From NCBI GenBank assembly GCA_020342235.1, contig CP073214.1, positions 186,001 through 250,000 on the forward strand: a stretch of DNA of 64,000 nucleotides. The letters are read 5' to 3'. The translations under genes were made by a program, and so were the position numbers. Shown here piece after piece: positions 61,554 to 64,000 of this stretch. The notes beneath the pieces are model-generated. The model did no database searches, had not been told where the DNA came from, and saw only the letters and a program-made list of their open reading frames with translations. This stretch comes from Saccharomycopsis phalli. Taxonomy: Eukaryota; Ascomycota; Saccharomycetes; Ascoideales; Saccharomycopsidaceae. How positions within the stretch are numbered: the first letter of the stretch is position 1; each line of letters opens with the position of its first letter.

Positions 61554-63821
61554 ATGTCCTTAACAGATAATACTGTATTAAAATATAGTTCCAATCAAAC
61601 TTTGGGTCTTAATTTGAAACTATCGGATGAGTTGTTGATAAAACTAAGCACCGGCAAACCGAAGTTGGTAGTCAAGGATGGAGTTCCACAGATAAAAATA
61701 ATACACAAGGATGGGTCAGAGACTATGTTAAGTGCTAGTTTCCAGCCCGAAACGTCAAAAATTAAATTATACTCTGGATCGAGCGAGAGCTTCAGCCTCC
61801 TCGGACAGGTGGACTCCAAGCTAATGGTAATGGGCACCGAAGTTAAGAGATCAAGATCTGGAACAATGACCAAAGTCACAAATGATTTGCCGGTAGTGTC
61901 TGGTTCGTCGGAATCCCCTCCAAGTGGCAACTCAGTTCCTTCGTCTTCTGGGTCTACATCTACATTGCCCAAAAGACCTAACAAGTTGGTTGCAATTTCC
62001 ACTTTTAAGTCGAAAAACTCACCAGAAACCAGAATCATCCACTTATTAGCATTGGGGCCTATATCTATTAGCAGGATACAGACCCGTTGCAGAATAGACT
62101 CATATAGCCTAGTGGAGAATTTCTTGAAGTCATACGCCGATGTTCTAACCGAAAACACCATCGCCTATAAACAAGACGCCTACTTTACATATGATAACTT
62201 GCCTGGGAAGGCAGATTATATTTTGCCAAAGTCTGTGGAGTCTATAAGCCATAAAGAAGATGTTGGCGAGGGCGAAAAATTCTTTATAATAAAGGATTCT
62301 TCCTACCAATATTTGAAGATTTGGGACTGGAAGTATACTGAAGTCCAACGGAAAGCTATTTTGAAAAACATGGCCAATGCATTTGATCGTATGAATTTGT
62401 CAGCAGATGATTCATTAAGAAAATTGCTAATAGATCCACATGTATTGTCCAAGAATATCAAACAGCAAGAAAAGTTAAAGGAGGAGCTAAAAAGGAAAGA
62501 GTTTGAACAAGAGCAAAGGCGCCAAGAGCAAATTCGACTTGAAAGTGCTAAACAATTAGAAAAGCAGGAGAGAGAGAAGAAATTAAGAGAAGAAAAACTT
62601 CGAGAGGAGAAATTAAAAGAAGAGAAGTTGAAAGAAGAGAAAAAGGCACCCGTGAACACAAGACTTCCGAGTCGGTCAAGAAGACCCGATGGTTCGCTTG
62701 CTCCAAGTGTTAGTTCTTCTGCTACTGCATCAAAAGTTCCCAAGCCAGTTAATTCTGGTTCTTCTACAGAACCAAAGAAACCGATATCAAGAAGTGGGTC
62801 TCAAAATAAGGTCGAAACCAAGAAATTGGATTCTTCCGCTTCCACAGTCTCAACTCCATTACTAAACCCAGCCAGATTGTCGCCGAAGAAATCACTTTCG
62901 GCATCTCCTAATTTAATCTCAAATAAGCTGAAGAAACGGAAATTAGTGCTGAATGATGACTTTGTACAGAGTTCTGAATCAGATTTTGAGGGACATGATG
63001 AATTGAAGCCATTGCAACTGAAGAATTCTGCTGCAAATGCTGCTAAACCAACAACTACTGCTGGAAGCGCAAGCGCGGAATACGTTAAAAAGAAACAGCG
63101 TACTACTTCTGGTTCTGGCTTCACCTCTTCATCGTCTACATCTTCCAGGTCATCTATGTATAAAAGTGGCCAATCACCATATGATACTTCGCCTTTGAGT
63201 GCAGAAACCTCCTCGCCGGAATTTGATGCTGCTTCCAACACTAAACTGGTAATTTCCAATATTTCATCCTCGAAGGTGTCAGAAAGTTCTACGAAGTCTC
63301 CTTCTACTACTGTTGCTGCTGCCAGCAGTGCTAAAAGGGTTGACTCGCAGATGATGCAATTGGCAACCAAGTTCAGAGAGAAGTATGCGGAATACAAAAA
63401 GTTGTACAACTTCATCGAGAAAAATAGGGACAGAATCAAGAGTAATAGTAGCAGTTATCGGGGAGATCGTGAATACAGCAATTCAGATTATTTGGAGGAT
63501 GTTAAAAGAGTTATTCAACTACATAACGAACTCACTTTGTGGAAAAAGAGACTTTGGAGCATTGAGCTGCCAAAGGGGACTCATAGTAGACCCTCTAGTG
63601 GCAATCAAAATAATTCGAGAACGGGCAGCCTTTCGAATAAGCTGCCCAAGTCCGAAAGGGTTAAGCGAAAATCTAGTGCGCCATCTGCGGTTAGCAAAAC
63701 CAATTTATCACATCTACCAAGCAAACCTGTGGCGTCCAGTAAGGTCAGTAGGAGCACAGACCTAAAGCCGCATGATAAGCAGAGAATGAGTGGATCCAGA
63801 ACGTCGAAGTTGTTTAAATAA
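61554..63821 (+). CDS. ELL-family RNA polymerase II elongation factor
   Basis: The protein has 755 residues. The N-terminal domain (about 1-115) follows the ELL pattern, including KIIHKDGSETMLSASFQPE and SFSLLGQVDSKLMV. A winged-helix segment (about 155-285) contains ETRIIHLLALGPISISRIQ, close to the ELL motif RVIHLLALK, and ends KAILKNMANAF. A Lys/Glu-rich coiled coil (about 300-360) and a long Ser/Thr-rich linker follow. The occludin-like ELL C-terminal domain lies at about 600-675 (ATKFREKYAEYKKLYNFIEKNRDRI, then EDVKRVIQLHNELTLWKKRLW). ELL factors suppress polymerase pausing, usually with an EAF partner. S. cerevisiae has no ELL. All three signature regions are present, so the family call is good, although similarity is low. 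Confidence 0.8.
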   Translation: MSLTDNTVLKYSSNQTLGLNLKLSDELLIKLSTGKPKLVVKDGVPQIKIIHKDGSETMLSASFQPETSKIKLYSGSSESFSLLGQVDSKLMVMGTEVKRSRSGTMTKVTNDLPVVSGSSESPPSGNSVPSSSGSTSTLPKRPNKLVAISTFKSKNSPETRIIHLLALGPISISRIQTRCRIDSYSLVENFLKSYADVLTENTIAYKQDAYFTYDNLPGKADYILPKSVESISHKEDVGEGEKFFIIKDSSYQYLKIWDWKYTEVQRKAILKNMANAFDRMNLSADDSLRKLLIDPHVLSKNIKQQEKLKEELKRKEFEQEQRRQEQIRLESAKQLEKQEREKKLREEKLREEKLKEEKLKEEKKAPVNTRLPSRSRRPDGSLAPSVSSSATASKVPKPVNSGSSTEPKKPISRSGSQNKVETKKLDSSASTVSTPLLNPARLSPKKSLSASPNLISNKLKKRKLVLNDDFVQSSESDFEGHDELKPLQLKNSAANAAKPTTTAGSASAEYVKKKQRTTSGSGFTSSSSTSSRSSMYKSGQSPYDTSPLSAETSSPEFDAASNTKLVISNISSSKVSESSTKSPSTTVAAASSAKRVDSQMMQLATKFREKYAEYKKLYNFIEKNRDRIKSNSSSYRGDREYSNSDYLEDVKRVIQLHNELTLWKKRLWSIELPKGTHSRPSSGNQNNSRTGSLSNKLPKSERVKRKSSAPSAVSKTNLSHLPSKPVASSKVSRSTDLKPHDKQRMSGSRTSKLFK

Positions 63822-64000
63822 GAATTTATCTTTGTTTTGTTTTCTGTGTCCCTTTCAAGGCCTTTCATTTTATGATTTTTGTTGCACCTAGTTTGTCTCT
63901 AGAATTGATTGCATAAATTACGTTAAATTTTTTATCAAAAATATATTTTAATTATCTTATTGTTTTTATCCTATCGTAATTGATTATTTTCAAGTCACTC
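63822..64000. other. 3' flank of the ELL-like gene
   Basis: AT-rich sequence with T runs and TATA-rich stretches consistent with a yeast polyadenylation region. No gene starts before the window edge. Confidence 0.4.

Overview
This is a eukaryotic window from a budding yeast (Saccharomycotina). It has compact, mostly intronless genes with clear orthologues of Saccharomyces cerevisiae genes, and five very short introns with TACTAAC-like branch points. It also holds an ELL-type elongation factor gene, which S. cerevisiae lacks. I infer a CTG-clade (Serinales) yeast. At two in-frame CTG codons (in SPT16 and TAF7) a polar serine fits the family better than leucine. This is suggestive, not proof. 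I saw no tRNA, rRNA, CRISPR, intact transposon or recognisable LTR element.

Layout. 1-8.6 kb: a partial ICP55 mitochondrial aminopeptidase, SPT16 (FACT), a divergent spliced IPL1 Aurora kinase, and VPS35 (retromer). 8.6-14.1 kb: a gene-poor stretch with one promising 51-codon gene at 10.5 kb. 14.1-24.2 kb: a tiny GPI-anchored wall protein, a GYP5-like Rab GAP, ATG4, SQS1, an unidentified coiled-coil protein, PRP18 and an aldo-keto reductase. 24.8-30.8 kb: an ALR1-type Mg transporter and KAR9. 31.0-31.6 kb: a U1 snRNA gene not covered by any open reading frame. 32.5 kb: a 53-residue cysteine-rich protein. 33.3-44.8 kb: guanine deaminase GUD1, GPI16, a three-exon PAP2 lipid phosphatase, a small membrane protein, spliced RTT106, and the DIP2-family CMR2. 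45.0-46.8 kb: SSB1. 46.8-49.4 kb: a second gene desert. 49.4-60.1 kb: a Rho2-type GTPase with an unusual P-loop, NST1, YVC1, a small probably mitochondrial protein, BER1, a spliced Maf-family pyrophosphatase (YOR111W type) and TAF7. 61.6-63.8 kb: an ELL-like factor.

The genes are housekeeping genes and do not form one pathway, but some themes recur. Chromatin and transcription: SPT16, RTT106, TAF7, ELL-like. Splicing: U1 snRNA, PRP18, SQS1. Membrane traffic and autophagy: VPS35, GYP5-like, ATG4. Spindle: IPL1, KAR9. Reb1-like sites (CGGGTAA) sit in at least seven intergenic regions. No unprecedented multi-gene system is visible. The most notable observations are the U1 gene with its repeat promoter, the Ala-substituted P-loop of the Rho GTPase, three FxDL motifs in the ATG4 tail, a CGG-N6-CCG palindrome upstream of GUD1, and the cysteine-rich mini-protein.
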